Below the pieces are notes generated by a model, which saw only the letters and a program-made list of their open reading frames with translations, was not told the DNA's origin and ran no database searches. 64,000 nt of DNA, from contig WACJ01000530.1 in the NCBI GenBank assembly GCA_008973525.1, forward strand, positions 992,001 to 1,056,000. The letters are read 5' to 3'. Origin of the DNA: Stenopsyche tienmushanensis. Its lineage: Eukaryota; Arthropoda; Insecta; Trichoptera; Stenopsychidae. Positions 33,059 through 43,573 of this stretch are shown one piece after another. The position numbers were made by a program, and so were the translations under genes. How positions within the stretch are numbered: position 1 is the first letter of the stretch; every line of letters starts with the position of its first letter.

Positions 33059-33126
33059 AACTAAACATGTACAAATTTTGTATGGGTGCCAAACTTTTCA
33101 TATCTCGACGCTATAGAAGGGTTCAC
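33059..33126 (-). repeat. Family F copy 4, reversed
   Basis: ACATGTACAAATTTTGTATG, then CGACGCTATAGAAGGGTT, the mirror of the left end of copy 1. Confidence 0.5.
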
Positions 33127-33142
33127 TACTGCATTTGAAATT

Positions 33143-33310
33143 ACCGACCGATCGCTTTTTGCGTGTGCACTTTTGCCGTTTGGGTGGTGATGCGCAGGAG
33201 GCGGAAAGTCGTCGGTTGGCCTTGGCTGCGGGAGGACGTCCTTCTCGCAGCCAGATCTCTCTCGCGCTGAATAAAAAGTTCCCCATCCATCCGTCCTGCT
33301 ATACATGCTC
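33143..33310 (-). repeat. Family B copy 6, reversed
   Basis: CCGATCGCTTTTTGCGTGTG, palindrome at about 33222-33250, GCTGAATAAAAAG, then CCATCCATCCGTCCTGC. It continues into AAGAAGAACGGACTCGTG at 33315-33332, shared with copies 8 and 13. The frames at 33061-33402 belong to it. Confidence 0.65.
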
Positions 33311-33332
33311 CTAAAGAAGAACGGACTCGTGG

Positions 33333-34929
33333 ACCAGATCCTTTTATGTAGCGACCAGATCCTTTTGATGGCATATTTCAGATCGCTTACGTTTCGTAAC
33401 ACGTATTAACGTAATAGCTTATAGTATATGCAACTGGGGACTGTTCACAATATGCTGAGACACACTTTAATTCATTTTTTTAGTTATCGCTTTGGTGATA
33501 CACCAGGGAACTGTTTTTGAGCATTATTAAAACGTTTTTGACATCTCAAAACTGTAGGCTTATTAGAGACTTTTATTACAAATCGTACCTGATGTATCCC
33601 GTTTTATTTTTAAATAATGCATTTGGATAAATGATGCAAACTAATGTCGCACATTTATTGCTGTTGTCACGGTTATTTTACACCCTCGTGGTTTTCACAT
33701 GATTTCGCATTCCCCCTCAAGCATTATGTCAATTTTTCATACGGTCATCCCCCGTGATAAATCTTCCCAATTTTAAACAGGGTACTGATTAATATTTTAA
33801 GCTGGGGATGCCCAGGATGGATTCTGGAATGAACGTCAACCGTGCTAATCCATTCCGATGAAGCCACGGTGAATTTATGAAGGGTCATTAGTCAGAGCGG
33901 GCGCATAACCCTTCGTCGGTGTATCAAATTCATCATGGCCTGCTTGCAGTTATGCAAATAGGGCTTCTTTTGTGCTCGCTGGCCTAAGCCGATGCTTCCA
34001 TGATTCGTTAGCACGTACTTGCGAAGAACATGTGTTTGAATTCCAAGTGATTCATCAATATTGACACCGAATGGCGTCCACCGAAAACAACGTCGATTCC
34101 ATTTTTGTACTGCGAATGCTGCGTTCGCCAAGTAGACTCCATTGTGTTGCAAAAGAGGCGAATAATCGTACAGATAAACAAAAAAATGATATTGCGGCTA
34201 TCGACACACAGTACTCTGGCATATAATACTTTATTACTTCATTATGCGTTTTGACATTTTCCGTCTTCTGGTTTTGTGGTTTACTCGATACGGCCAGATT
34301 GTATAATGTCAGCCTCGCCGAACAACTACCTTCTTCTAAATGTTAAAGGTGTGTTCTGCTCGATAATCCGCTATTCGACCCTCCATGCTCGAATTTATGG
34401 CTTCGAATGATGCATTTAAATCGAATTGTCACTCACACATTTGGGTGAATTGATTCGAGCGATATCGTCGTTTCTCAGAAACCACACACTTGGAAACGAG
34501 GGCATCGGTTCAACGTAAAAACTACACACGCCATGAAATTCTCAACGATTTATGATCTATTACATGTCGTCATGCGATCTATTGATAGTATTATTTACAT
34601 TTATCTGTTATCAATGCGCACAAATTTTAAATATAACTTAAAACATTTGCTCTATATCATTTGGGCATTCATTATCTGGACGAATCATGCACTTATCAAA
34701 AGCGATTTTTTTTTTGAATCAGTATCGAGATACACTTATTAGTGCTTGCACGCGTCTTGGTTCGATGCGACGGTTGCATGTGCGTCATTTACCTCAAAAA
34801 TGCGATCCTCATTTTGGAACTTCAAATTGGCGGACGTGCTATCGTTGCGCAGGTAATAAAAATGCTCGCGATGCTAAGTCCTTTTTGAAATATTTGCGGT
34901 GTGCATCAGGTTTTTAACGCGCTCGTCGA
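33333..34929. other. Mostly unique DNA
   Basis: The minus-strand frame 33892-34152 (86 codons, with NAAFAVQKWNRRCFRWTPFG) looks transposon-like but I cannot place it. The plus-strand frame 34687-34917 has Cys and His residues without a recognisable spacing. Nothing else seen. Confidence 0.3.
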
Positions 34930-35690
34930 AATCATTGTGCGAGGATAGTCTCAGAAATAGCCGATCTGACCTGTATAGTTAAATAGTTAACGTTCTCAGT
35001 GAATTTGTAAACAAACCGTACGAGCTGCTTAGATGAATGAAAATTCGACCATGAGAAAGCTGTGTGCAAAATGGGTGCCGCATTTGCTCAAAATTGAACA
35101 AAAACAGCGCTGTGATCAAGTGTTTGGCGATGATTTACAGTAAGAAAAGCGAGTGAGAGAGACAAACAAACATGCGGACCCTCAACTGATCCGAGCTCTT
35201 CATTAATCTTGATCGTACAGATGGCCTCAGCTACGCATTTATCTCCGAAAATGTCCTTAAAAGAAGACAGAGTGGCCACAAGGTCTGTATGTCTAATCGG
35301 TCCGCTTTTCGGACCGCTGATACGACGAATGAATGCCTTGCGATCAGACGTCATACCTGAAAAAACTAAAACCGAAATAAAACAACGGTTCGAGGCTCTA
35401 TTCATAATCACGGATGAGCCAACGGAACAACGGATTGAAAAGGGAGAATCTGCTCCAAAGACGACGAAGACAGTTCCATCTGCAGGCAAAATCATGGCGT
35501 CAGGATTATCTTCATAAAGGAAAAACAATCAATGGCGAGTATTATGCGAACTTATTGCAACGTTTAAGTGATAAAAAGTGAGCATTGTTTCATCAAGATC
35601 TAGTGCACCAGTTCACACATCCAAAATCGATGAGTTAAGATTTAGACCTATCGGATTAAACTTGAGAAAAATGATTCGATGCTAAAAGAT
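34930..35690 (+). mobile_element. Mariner-D transposase pseudogene with family C inside
   Basis: Plus-strand blocks in order: MRKLCAKWVPHLLKIEQKQR (about 35040-35105), the region between first and second Asp with EKGESAPKTTKTVPSAGKIM (about 35430-35495), GKTINGEYYANLLQRLSDKK (35522-35580) and ALFHQDLVHQFTH, where the second Asp block keeps HQD. These are characteristic of mauritiana/Hsmar-like mariners. Family C copy 5 (35206-35360) sits between the first two blocks. Stops and frameshifts make it dead; termini were not identified. The large minus-strand frame 35088-35528 is antisense to it. Confidence 0.75.
35206..35360 (-). repeat. Family C copy 5, reversed, inside mariner-D
   Basis: GAGTGGCCACAAGGTCTG, the perfect hairpin CGGTCCGCTTTTCGGACCG at about 35299-35317, and GCGATCAGACGTCATACCTG. 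Confidence 0.7.
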
Positions 35691-35699
35691 TTTTTTTGT

Positions 35700-35745
35700 T
35701 GTTTTCTTTGTTAGGTCGGGTACTTTTGGGACTGGGTGTCATGGT
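35700..35745 (+). repeat. Family K fragment, copy 3
   Basis: TTAGGTCGGGTACTTTTGGG then ACTGGG. Confidence 0.4.
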
Positions 35746-35797
35746 CACGTTTTCTTGTTTGCGCGCGGCTCCGAATGATTGTTTATATTCATACGTT

Positions 35798-36092
35798 TGA
35801 ATAACAGAGAAACAGATACAGATCTGGCTGCGAGAAGGACGTCCTCCCGCAGCCAAGGCCAACCGACGACTCTTCCCAACTCCCGCCTCCTGCGCGTCAC
35901 TACCCAACCGGCAACGATGCACGCGCAAGAAGCGATCCGTCGGTATGCAGGTGCAATGTGTATGTAGGGCCACAAGAGATGGCGCTGTTAAAATAATACA
36001 TTGCACCTGAAGAGAAACGGAAGATGTCACTGTTAATCTGGAGAATTAAATCTGCTCAGACTATCAGCGCTATTGCGTGGAGATGTTAGTAG
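35798..36092 (+). repeat. Family B copy 7
   Basis: Palindrome at about 35826-35854, CCGCCTCCTGCGCGTCACTA, then GGTGCAATGT and ACATTGCACC as 10-bp outer arms of the composite hairpin. It continues to CAGCGCTATTGCGTGGAGAT. Confidence 0.7.
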
Positions 36093-36094
36093 TT

Positions 36095-36215
36095 AAGAGT
36101 ATGCCCCCAAATGTTGCAGCAGTTCATCATATCACTTTATTTACAATATATTGCTTGTATTTCTAATAGAATATTGTTAATTCAAATTATTATGTCAAAC
36201 ATAACATTCATGATC
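36095..36215 (+). repeat. Family E fragment
   Basis: GAGTATGCCCCCAAATGTTG, CACTTTATTTACAATAT and TTATGTCAAACATAACATT align with copy 1 at 9239-9380. Confidence 0.45.
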
Positions 36216-37060
36216 TGTTTTATTGTTTTGTCGACACGAGAAATATTTAGGAAATGTTTCCTTTTCGCCATATGAAGATTTGCTTTTTAACACAGTAGTG
36301 TGTTGATATTTGGTTCGACATATCGGGAAGAAGACCTCCTTAGTAAGTTTTGGTAGAGATGAATTACAAAGTCGAGAGGGACATAAATTTGGATGTACAT
36401 TTGTAACGTTCCATAATTAATAATCAGCTAATGTTAGGGGGTTTGTAGGTTTGCTCATTAGGTTTAAAACGTTGACGTGCGCAGCCGTCAAATGCCGTCA
36501 TGCGTCAGCAGATAATATGTACTTGCTTTTTGCGCCAGATAAGTCTATGCATACCGTCTTCGTGGACATCAAAAAGAAAACAAACTTAAGCGGCTCAAAA
36601 ACTCTCAAACTTCTCTGAAAATTGAAAAGAGGCAGATAACGTCACTGTCAACAATCAATGTCATTGATTCAAAACAATAATAATTGTGTGTTTTAGCGAT
36701 GGTTTAACTCCAATTTTACGTTCATAAATTGCGAAAATCGTTATTCCAGACGCGTGCATCAACCGGCTAAATAGACATGTGCGGCAAACTTAGTGTTAAA
36801 TCTAAATCTGAAATTACATTACAATCAATGCGAGCATTGCGCATTAAAATGGAATCAATGGGCTTATTTTCAACAATATTATTGAAGTCCCTGTTATCCC
36901 TGATGATCCTTGTCTAATTATGTAGTAAATATATTGTACATCATCGCTGATATATAAATATTTTTTTTATGAATTTTCATCCCTAACCTTGCACCCTAAC
37001 GTTCAGATTAATTCAGACGATATTTGAAAGCCCTGAGCTCGTTTTCGAGTCAACATTTTG
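36216..37060. other. Unique DNA
   Basis: Nothing recognised. It lies just upstream of the GC-richer block at 37061. Confidence 0.35.
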
Positions 37061-37452
37061 AACGTCTTTAGAATTCTTCCTCAATGGTGCTCTCGCTCGC
37101 GTTCGAATAGCGTGCAATTATTTGTCTTCCCTTGGGATAGTGCCAAGCATTCAGGACGTGCTCTTCAAAGATAACCCCCTTCACGCTGCGGCCATTGTCA
37201 ATTTGATGAAGTCCCTCGTCGGTCGGGGAACCCCTCAAAACCGGATCCAGACGACGTGGCGCCTTCGCCAACGGTTCGGCTATTGTTTCCTTCGGCCCTT
37301 GAGACGCGTCCTTGCCTCTTGCATTGTTCCTTTTGTGATCCTTGCGTCTCTCTCGCTCTCGTCGTCGACCCCAACCGGACCAAAAAGGACCCGCTCGAAG
37401 ATGAGTGCCACGTTTTTCCTTATTAAGCTTTTTTCTTGTTTTGTGCGTCACC
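37061..37452 (+). other. GC-rich block, possible first (5' untranslated) exon
   Basis: Ends in CACC|GTAAGT after 37452, and the next acceptor at 37658 gives a 206-bp intron. Reading frames are long on both strands here (plus 37122-37496; minus 37068-37451, 127 codons with EEHVLNAWHYPKGRQIIARY), as expected of GC-rich DNA with few stops. I favour a leader exon for the start-codon exon at 37659, because its donor and spacing fit. A minus-strand gene is the alternative. Confidence 0.3.
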
Positions 37453-37658
37453 GTAAGTCAGGCGATCTGACAAAAGTCGCTCTCTTGTGGAATTAAGTAT
37501 TCACCGTCGCTATTTCAAAGGACAAATGCGTCGTGTTCGATTCCCGATCGACGATTTGCATTCCGACACTGTCCAGACGGGACGAACGTGATCTATGTGG
37601 CTTTTATTTACATTCCATTGTTGTTATTTAGCCTAATTGTTGTTTTTCCTTTTTGCAG

Positions 37659-37722
37659 AAGAGCTGACACAATGGCGGAGGGCGGCGCTCGAGCACCCCT
37701 AGCACCAATTCGACAACATCAG
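37659..37722 (+). CDS. Start-codon exon of an unrecognised gene
   Basis: A branch-like CCTAATT and pyrimidine tract lead to TTTTTGCAG, so the exon starts at 37659. After 13 untranslated bases comes ACACAATGGCG, a good insect start context, then MAEGGARAPLAPIRQHQ. The exon ends CATCAG|GTAAAT after a whole codon (phase 0). All four signals agree over 64 bp and the codons are GC-rich in AT-rich surroundings. The gene would run to the right, but no next exon was identified in the remaining 26 kb, so a long intron is implied. Seventeen residues are too few to name the protein. Confidence 0.5.
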
Positions 37723-37810
37723 GTAAATACATCTTTATCGAAACAATACTTATTTTCATCTTAAAGTATGGCAGCACGTTATATTAATTTATTGCTCCAG
37801 GAACTTAAAT

Positions 37811-37925
37811 TAGGGCTCCGAATCGTAACAAAACCGATACAAATGTCAGGAACATAACTGAAACCAATTTAAAACCGATTTAAACCGTTATTTTTGCCGA
37901 ACCGAAAACAAATTTGAAATAAAAA
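37811..37925. repeat. Degenerate AAACCGAT-rich repeat
   Basis: AGGGCTCCGAATCGTAAC is followed by AAAACCGATAC, CTGAAACCAATTTAAAACCG, ATTTAAACCG and GCCGAACCGAAAAC. This looks like degenerate short tandem AACCG units, of the kind found in some transposon termini. Confidence 0.35.
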
Positions 37926-38631
37926 AATAAAGGTTCGAAGGCCTGCGTTAATGAATATTACATCTTTTATCTTGTTATCAATATTATAAAAAAAAATTCG
38001 TGGAAATCAATTGATTTGGGGCTAATTATTTTAATCTCACAATCATGATAATAGGTAAAAATGGTATTTTATCGTATATAAGAAGTTATTTTTTTACATT
38101 ATTATGTAAATCGAAGTTTATAATCTTTTCATATCGTCGGATCGATTTGTTTGTTTGTTTGTTTTTTTTTGTAATCGGTACGCTTCAATAATAAGACTTA
38201 GACAGGTAATAGACAAATGGGAATATTGTTTTTTATAGAGCCTTTTTAACGGTATGTATTACACTAGTCTTTTGATTACGCGAAGAAATTAACAAATATG
38301 CTATCGACCGTGTTAAGGTTCATTTATTGATATACAAGCTTGATTCACGCCGCGCGCTCCTGTGAGATAAATAATGATGATTTCGCGACACACTCATATG
38401 ATACCTGCAATTAGTGAGTTAATTTTAAATTGAATGTATTTTCTATGTTCTTATGTCGATAAATGAACCTCAACACTGTTGATATTTTTGTCCCCCGTAA
38501 TAGAGTTTCAAATACAATGACTCACTTTTGATACCGGGCTTTTAAATGTATAATTGATTTATTTGGCTTTCTACTATTTATTATAATTCTATGAAGAACA
38601 ACAACGACATAAGAATATCCCATACCCGTGT
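37926..38631. other. AT-rich unique DNA
   Basis: Poly-T and TTTG runs near 38150; nothing else recognised. Confidence 0.4.
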
Positions 38632-38750
38632 GAGGCCGAAACGGTCCGAAAAACGGACCGATTGAACACAGACTTTGTGGCCACTCCTTCTTTTTGGGGA
38701 TTTTTGCGGCATTTTCGGGGATAAATGCGTACCCATCTGTACGAACACTG
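38632..38750 (+). repeat. Family C copy 6
   Basis: CGGTCCGAAAAACGGACCG hairpin, TGTGGCCACTCC and TTTTTGCGGCATTTTCG. It ends exactly where a reversed hAT-A copy begins. Confidence 0.65.
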
Positions 38751-39252
38751 AGGTGCTCATGAATTTCGGGATTAGCAAACAAAATTCCGAAAAATCCGGG
38801 ATTGAAATTTTTATATAACAGAAATCGTACATCTCACCAGCACGTTGAAGGCTACTAAATCGAGACATTCTCGTCGAAATTTGAACGCTTGGAAACAGTG
38901 GCGTAACTACTAATTGGCGAGCTTAGGCGATGCCTAGTGGCACTAGCTGTCTAGCTTATGTATATACATATATACAGTACATATATCTTTTTCAAATTGT
39001 TTCATTAACCTTTACCTACCGGTGATGTATTTACTACACATCGATTCTAATAATGGCAATATCGATATGAAATATAATAGATACGGTCTTTAGAATAATT
39101 GTATTCCTCCGTAATATAATTACGAATCACATCAAAGTATTATAGTATATAAGTATTTATCAGCAGCGACGGAAATAAATAATTTGTCGGGAAATTGGTA
39201 TTTTTTCGAGTTTTATTCCGTGTCTCAGCAGAAAGGAATTTTATACGAAAAT
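38751..39252 (-). mobile_element. hAT-A copy 10, reversed
   Basis: From AGGTGCTCATGAATTTCGGG through AGGCTACTAAATCGAGACAT, the core, and TTTTATACGAAAATG. Both terminal repeats are missing. Confidence 0.75.
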
Positions 39253-39375
39253 GCCATCTGTACGTTAGGTTGGGTATTTTTGGTGCTATATTTGTATTTA
39301 ATTTTAATATATTGCATTTATAATAGTATTATTTTACTTTAAAAAGAACGGTGCAAGTTAAATACCTACCATAGG
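39245..39375 (+). repeat. Family K copy 4
   Basis: GCCATCTGTACGTTAGGTTG, GGTATTTTTGGTGCTATATT, then AAGTTAAATACCTACC. Confidence 0.4.
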
Positions 39376-39409
39376 CGTTTCATATCCTCGTTACGGCTTT
39401 GACTATGGA

Positions 39410-39475
39410 TCGCAATAATTGAGAATATATATAGACGTGTAGGGGTAACTTTACAACGCGTGCAGCATATGCGGG
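39410..39475 (+). repeat. Family L fragment
   Basis: TTGAGAATATATATAGACGT then GTAGGGGTAACTTTACAACG. Confidence 0.45.
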
Positions 39476-39806
39476 ATTCCTCATTAATGGGTTAACATGT
39501 GATGGTTAATTTGATAATTTAGAAAGAGGTTTCAATTAAAATCAGCATATTTAATCTGATTGGTCTTGTATTTGATTTTCCATGTCCATAATTATGTCGG
39601 GTTGATGGTATCATTAGCCACATCAGATCCGGTGGACAGTTGGAAGACGAAAGAAGCTACGGCATCTTCACACCCGAGCACGCCATAAAACAGTCAATTC
39701 TGGGAAGTCGCCACGGCGATTGCTCGTATTTGTTTTGTTCCGGTTGCTTAGGTGCTCAGGCGTATCAATCCGTGTCCACATGGATGCATCGGTCCAATAA
39801 ACGCGA

Positions 39807-40085
39807 TCAAGTCTTCCAATTCCGAGACGACGTAGGCCCGGATGCTGGGGTATCTGGGTCGTGCGGATTGAAGATGGCTTTCGTCGGGCCCTGCTTCTTC
39901 TGCTCTTCGTTCCTGCGCGCTGCCATCTTTTGTTCCTCGCACGATTGTTTAGGTTTCGAATGCCGATTTGTTTTCATATGCCAGATGAGCGATTTACCGT
40001 ATCGATTGGGAAATGTATATGTTTCGTGCTGGAGTAATTGCCGCGTTACAAAACAACGTAACGACCTATTGCATACGCGTTTTGG
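39807..40085 (-). CDS. Terminal exon candidate, basic hydrophilic tail
   Basis: A minus-strand frame of 92 codons with no stop, ending in TGA at 39807. From the Met at 39977 it reads MKTNRHSKPKQSCEEQKMAA, then RRNEEQKKQGPTKAIFNPHD and PDTPASGPTSSRNWKT. Upstream it continues with HETYTFPNRYGKSLIWH, and AATTACTCCAG just before HETY would be a fair acceptor. The composition is charged and hydrophilic, rich in Lys, Gln, Pro and Thr, like a cytoplasmic tail, and third positions are GC-rich. The 163-codon plus-strand frame at 39640-40131 is its shadow: Cys- and Phe-rich, without domains. I do not recognise the protein. Confidence 0.35.
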   Translation of the reverse strand, partial: PKRVCNRSLRCFVTRQLLQHETYTFPNRYGKSLIWHMKTNRHSKPKQSCEEQKMAARRNEEQKKQGPTKAIFNPHDPDTPASGPTSSRNWKT

Positions 40086-40270
40086 CTACCAAAATAATTC
40101 ATTCGGCTTCTGCGCAATCGCGATTAGATGAGATTGCTTTTACCATAATATGATACTGCAAATTACGAGAGACGCGAATGCGAAATTGATAGTCTAATTG
40201 AGCTCCGATTCTGAGAAGCGCGGCGAAATTCACGAAAGATGAATGCTAAAAAAGCAATCCATGTATTGTC

Positions 40271-40411
40271 AACCCTTCTATAGCATCGAGATAGGGACCA
40301 AGCTATAGAAAGTTAGGCAACCAAGTGACTGACACGCGTGAGGAGTCATTGATCTTGCGTATTTTACCAGTTGTTTACGTTAAAGACGACGCAGTAAACG
40401 CTATAGGAGGG
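40271..40411. repeat. Family F MITE, best copy
   Basis: AACCCTTCTATAGCATCGAG at the left and AAACGCTATAGGAGGG at the right are inverted repeats about 140 bp apart. Inside are CGCGTGAGGAGTCATTGATC and CCAGTTGTTTACG, the latter shared with 57950. No coding capacity. Confidence 0.65.
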
Positions 40412-41120
40412 CCAAATTTGCGATTTTATTTCTAGATCAAGACCTATCCCAATTTCGCAAATACCAATTGAATTGTGGGCACGCGTTAATGTTATCACAC
40501 ATTGAATCAGTGCACGGATAACGCGCTAACGCATGTAAAATGTACGGATCGATAAGATATGATTTATTTTGATTATTTCATAAAATTGCTGCATGAAGTT
40601 TTTCCTTCTTTTTGTTATGTTATGTTATTTTTTTTTTTGTATTGGCTGTCGTACATAAATCAATGGATTCTATAGATTTTATGAAAGGATAAGCCGCATA
40701 AAATAGTATCGTAATTGGCAGTAAAAATATTTAACATTTGCAAATGGAAGATGTTTTATGGGCCATTCAAAGCTTATTTAAATAATGAGTCTTTCAGATA
40801 TTTTTTAGCGTTTTTTAATATGTTTATTGAAGTGAAACAAGCTGCCTATACTGTGTGTTTGTCTATACGTAGCATAAAGTAACCACTACATTATTATGAA
40901 AGACTTTAAATCTTGTGTAGACGCGATAGGGCATTCATGGGCGTCGCATACACCATAGAGACGCTATGCGCATGCGCCGTACCGCCTCTACTATATGTTT
41001 GTCTATGCGTAGCGTAAAGCAAAGCAATTTTATTATATATTACACATATGGGAATAAAACAACTTCTCTCAGAATCTAAGATTTTTTATTTCTATCGAAA
41101 AACTTACTTTAAGAAATTAT
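40412..41120. other. AT-rich unique DNA with a local duplication
   Basis: TTTGTCTATACGTAGC then ATAAAGTAACCA at 40858 and TTTGTCTATGCGTAGC then GTAAAGCAAAGC at 40998 are two related units about 140 bp apart. No gene seen. Confidence 0.4.
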
Positions 41121-41753
41121 CTGATTTTGGAAGCCAGACAACTTGCTGCTGAAAATGCATGCTCAGCCTCTACACTCGTTAGAGGTATCTTCATCAGATA
41201 TCTAAATGCTAGTTCGAGTTGTGACTGATAAAATTCCTTTCTGCTGAGACACGGACTAAAACTCGCAAAATTCCCGATTTCCCTATAAATTATTTATTTC
41301 CGTCGCTGCAGATGAATACTCGTATACTATAATACTTTGATGTGATTCTTAGTTATATTACGGAGGAATACAAAAATTCTGAAGCCCATATCTATTATGT
41401 TTCATATCGATTTTCGCATTATTAGAGTCGATGTGTAGTAAATACATCACCGGTATGGAAAGGTTAATGAAACAATTTGAAAAACATATATCTATTGAAT
41501 ATATGTATACATAGATTAGACAGTTACTGTCCCTAGGCTTCGCCCAAGCTCGCCAATTAGTAATTACGCCACTGTTTCCAAGCGTTCAGATTTCGGCGGG
41601 AATGTCTCGATTTAGTAGCCTTCATTGTGCTGATGAGATGTACTGTTTTTGTTGAATAAAAATTTAAATCCCGAATGTTTCGGGATTACGCTTATTAATC
41701 CCGGGATTCATGAGCATCTTAAACTGTTCAGGATCCCGGGATTAGATTCCCTA
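41121..41753 (+). mobile_element. hAT-A copy 11, intact right end
   Basis: Starts in the transposase C-terminal remnant (TTTTGGAAGCCAGACAAC, minus strand) and runs to the right terminus ATTAGATTCCCTA. The left terminus is missing. Confidence 0.85.
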
Positions 41754-41849
41754 GTAATAATCCTTGTCTGCTTCGACATCTTGCAGTTCATCCTTGAATA
41801 TTGAATTGGGCAAGATTTTAATCGACTGATTGCTGTCATAATCTTTATT

Positions 41850-42060
41850 TGCATTGCGCGCGCATTCTTCTTCTCCCCGTCCCCGCTTCACTTCACAGAT
41901 CAATATGCGCCAACATGGCGCATCCGTCCAACGTCTCCCAAAACAAATTGCGTACACAAACAATGCTTGTACTAATTCAAAAACGTTCACGGGGGTGCAC
42001 ACAACAACTCCCCAAAGTTTCATAGTGATCGGATGAATAGTATAGGAACGCATACAGGAC
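41850..42060 (-). repeat. Family M repeat, copy 2, reversed
   Basis: Reverse complement of the segments listed for 13505-13725, in the same order and at similar spacing. The 103-codon minus-strand frame here is not conserved in the other copy, which has stops. Confidence 0.5.
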
Positions 42061-43289
42061 AAACTATTATTTTTAACAATCTCTTATCATATTTGATTTA
42101 TTAATGAATTTGTGGATGTTCCGAGATAATGGGGTCCGTTTAACTTTATGTTTTGTATAATGATTGTTAGAATTATACTGTCTCGCATGTCGTGGATCCC
42201 GAGCACGCCAAATTGATATTAGTATTCGTATCGTGCACGTATTGGATAATTGGATTGGGACTCATTTCAAGCGGTAGTTTCCAAATTTTTGATCGAAACG
42301 AAGCTCCCTGCGCTGAATAAAACGATAATGGAATAGGAGGGTGATGTGTATTTTATAAGATTTGTATTTATGATGGGGGGGACGTGATTTATGATGAGCC
42401 ACCCATTCACCTGTACCCGTCCCAAGTCGACGCGTTAATTTCACGGTTGACCTGAGGTGACAGCCAATTAAATGCACGTGAGTGTTTTATTCGCGTTTCC
42501 ATCATAGTCAGCTACTGTCGAATGCAGAGGTGGCCAACTCGGAGATGTTTAGGGTGCGGAAGCAAGTTTGACTGGATCGATGATTGACGGGTTCCGCCAT
42601 GCGTATGTTATCTGCGACTTGACGATTGTTTATTGGCTTTTGTGAGCAAATTGCACTAGATGCATTGGATGCAAGCGCTTGCTCTCCCTCTTCGTCCCGA
42701 TGCTAATTAACAAGTTGAAAATCCGGTGCGGCCATAATTTCTTCTCGCGTGATCGACGTCGAAGCTCGTCTCTTTGGCTGTCGATGTGGAATTAGAATAT
42801 CAAACGAGAGCGGAGCCATTAATTCAATCCACCATTGTTCATCCGGAGAGGTTGTATCGGCGACTTCCAAGTCGAGATGACTGAATCAAAGGTCAGTGCC
42901 ATGGTGGCTCATTTACATAATCACTTTTACACTTTTCATTGCGCGTGGCATGTAAAACAAATTGCACGAGTCCGCAACGCAACATCCATTGTCCACCACT
43001 GAACGATACAAACGCTTATTTTCATTGCCCTCCATTGTGTCACGTAATGCAGAAGCCGTTACAAAAATCTTGACATTCGAAGAAATCGCTCTTCCGATCT
43101 ACCATCTGTTCGGATGCCCTAACTAATGCATCAATTACCAACAGAAATTGCTCAAAATTGTTCCGGGATATGTGATTTATCATATGAACCTCAAGATTGA
43201 AGAATAAAGAGTATTCTTGCACGTTGATTGACCGGACCGGGATCGGACCGATATCCAACCGTCAACGGCACCATAGTGTGGATCGGGCC
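42061..43289. other. Unique DNA, possibly regulatory; adapter-like 14-mer inside
   Basis: Free of recognised repeats for 1.2 kb. The minus-strand frame 43040-43258 (INHISRNNFEQFLLVIDAL) is coding-like but unplaced. Positions 43087-43100 match the end of a common sequencing adapter. Confidence 0.35.
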
Positions 43290-43573
43290 TAAAATTCCTT
43301 TCTGCCGAGACTCGGACGAAAACTTGCAAAAATCCCGATTTCCCGACAAATTATTTATTTCCGTCGCTGCAGATGCTACTTAGAATACTTATATGCTTTA
43401 ATACTTTGATGTGATTCGTAATTATATTACGGAGGAATACAAAAATTCTGAAGCCCGTATCTATTATATTTCATATCGACAATCCCATTTTTAGAGTCGA
43501 TGTGTAGTAAATACATCACCGGTAGGGAAAGTTTAATATAACAATTTGAAAAACATATATGTACTGTGTGTAT
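43290..43573 (+). mobile_element. hAT-A copy 12, core only
   Basis: AAAATTCCTTTCTGCCGAG to ACATATATGTACTG. Ends lost; a GTGTGT/ATC microsatellite follows. Confidence 0.75.

Noticed and set aside
35088..35528. 146-codon minus-strand frame
   Set aside because: Antisense to the mariner-D transposase relic and covering family C copy 5.
39640..40131. 163-codon plus-strand frame, the longest in the window
   Set aside because: Cys/Phe-rich composition without any domain; the opposite strand has a better protein-like frame, and GC-rich DNA lowers stop frequency on both strands.
41751..42062. 103-codon minus-strand frame
   Set aside because: Lies in family M, whose other copy at 13505 has stops in the same frame.
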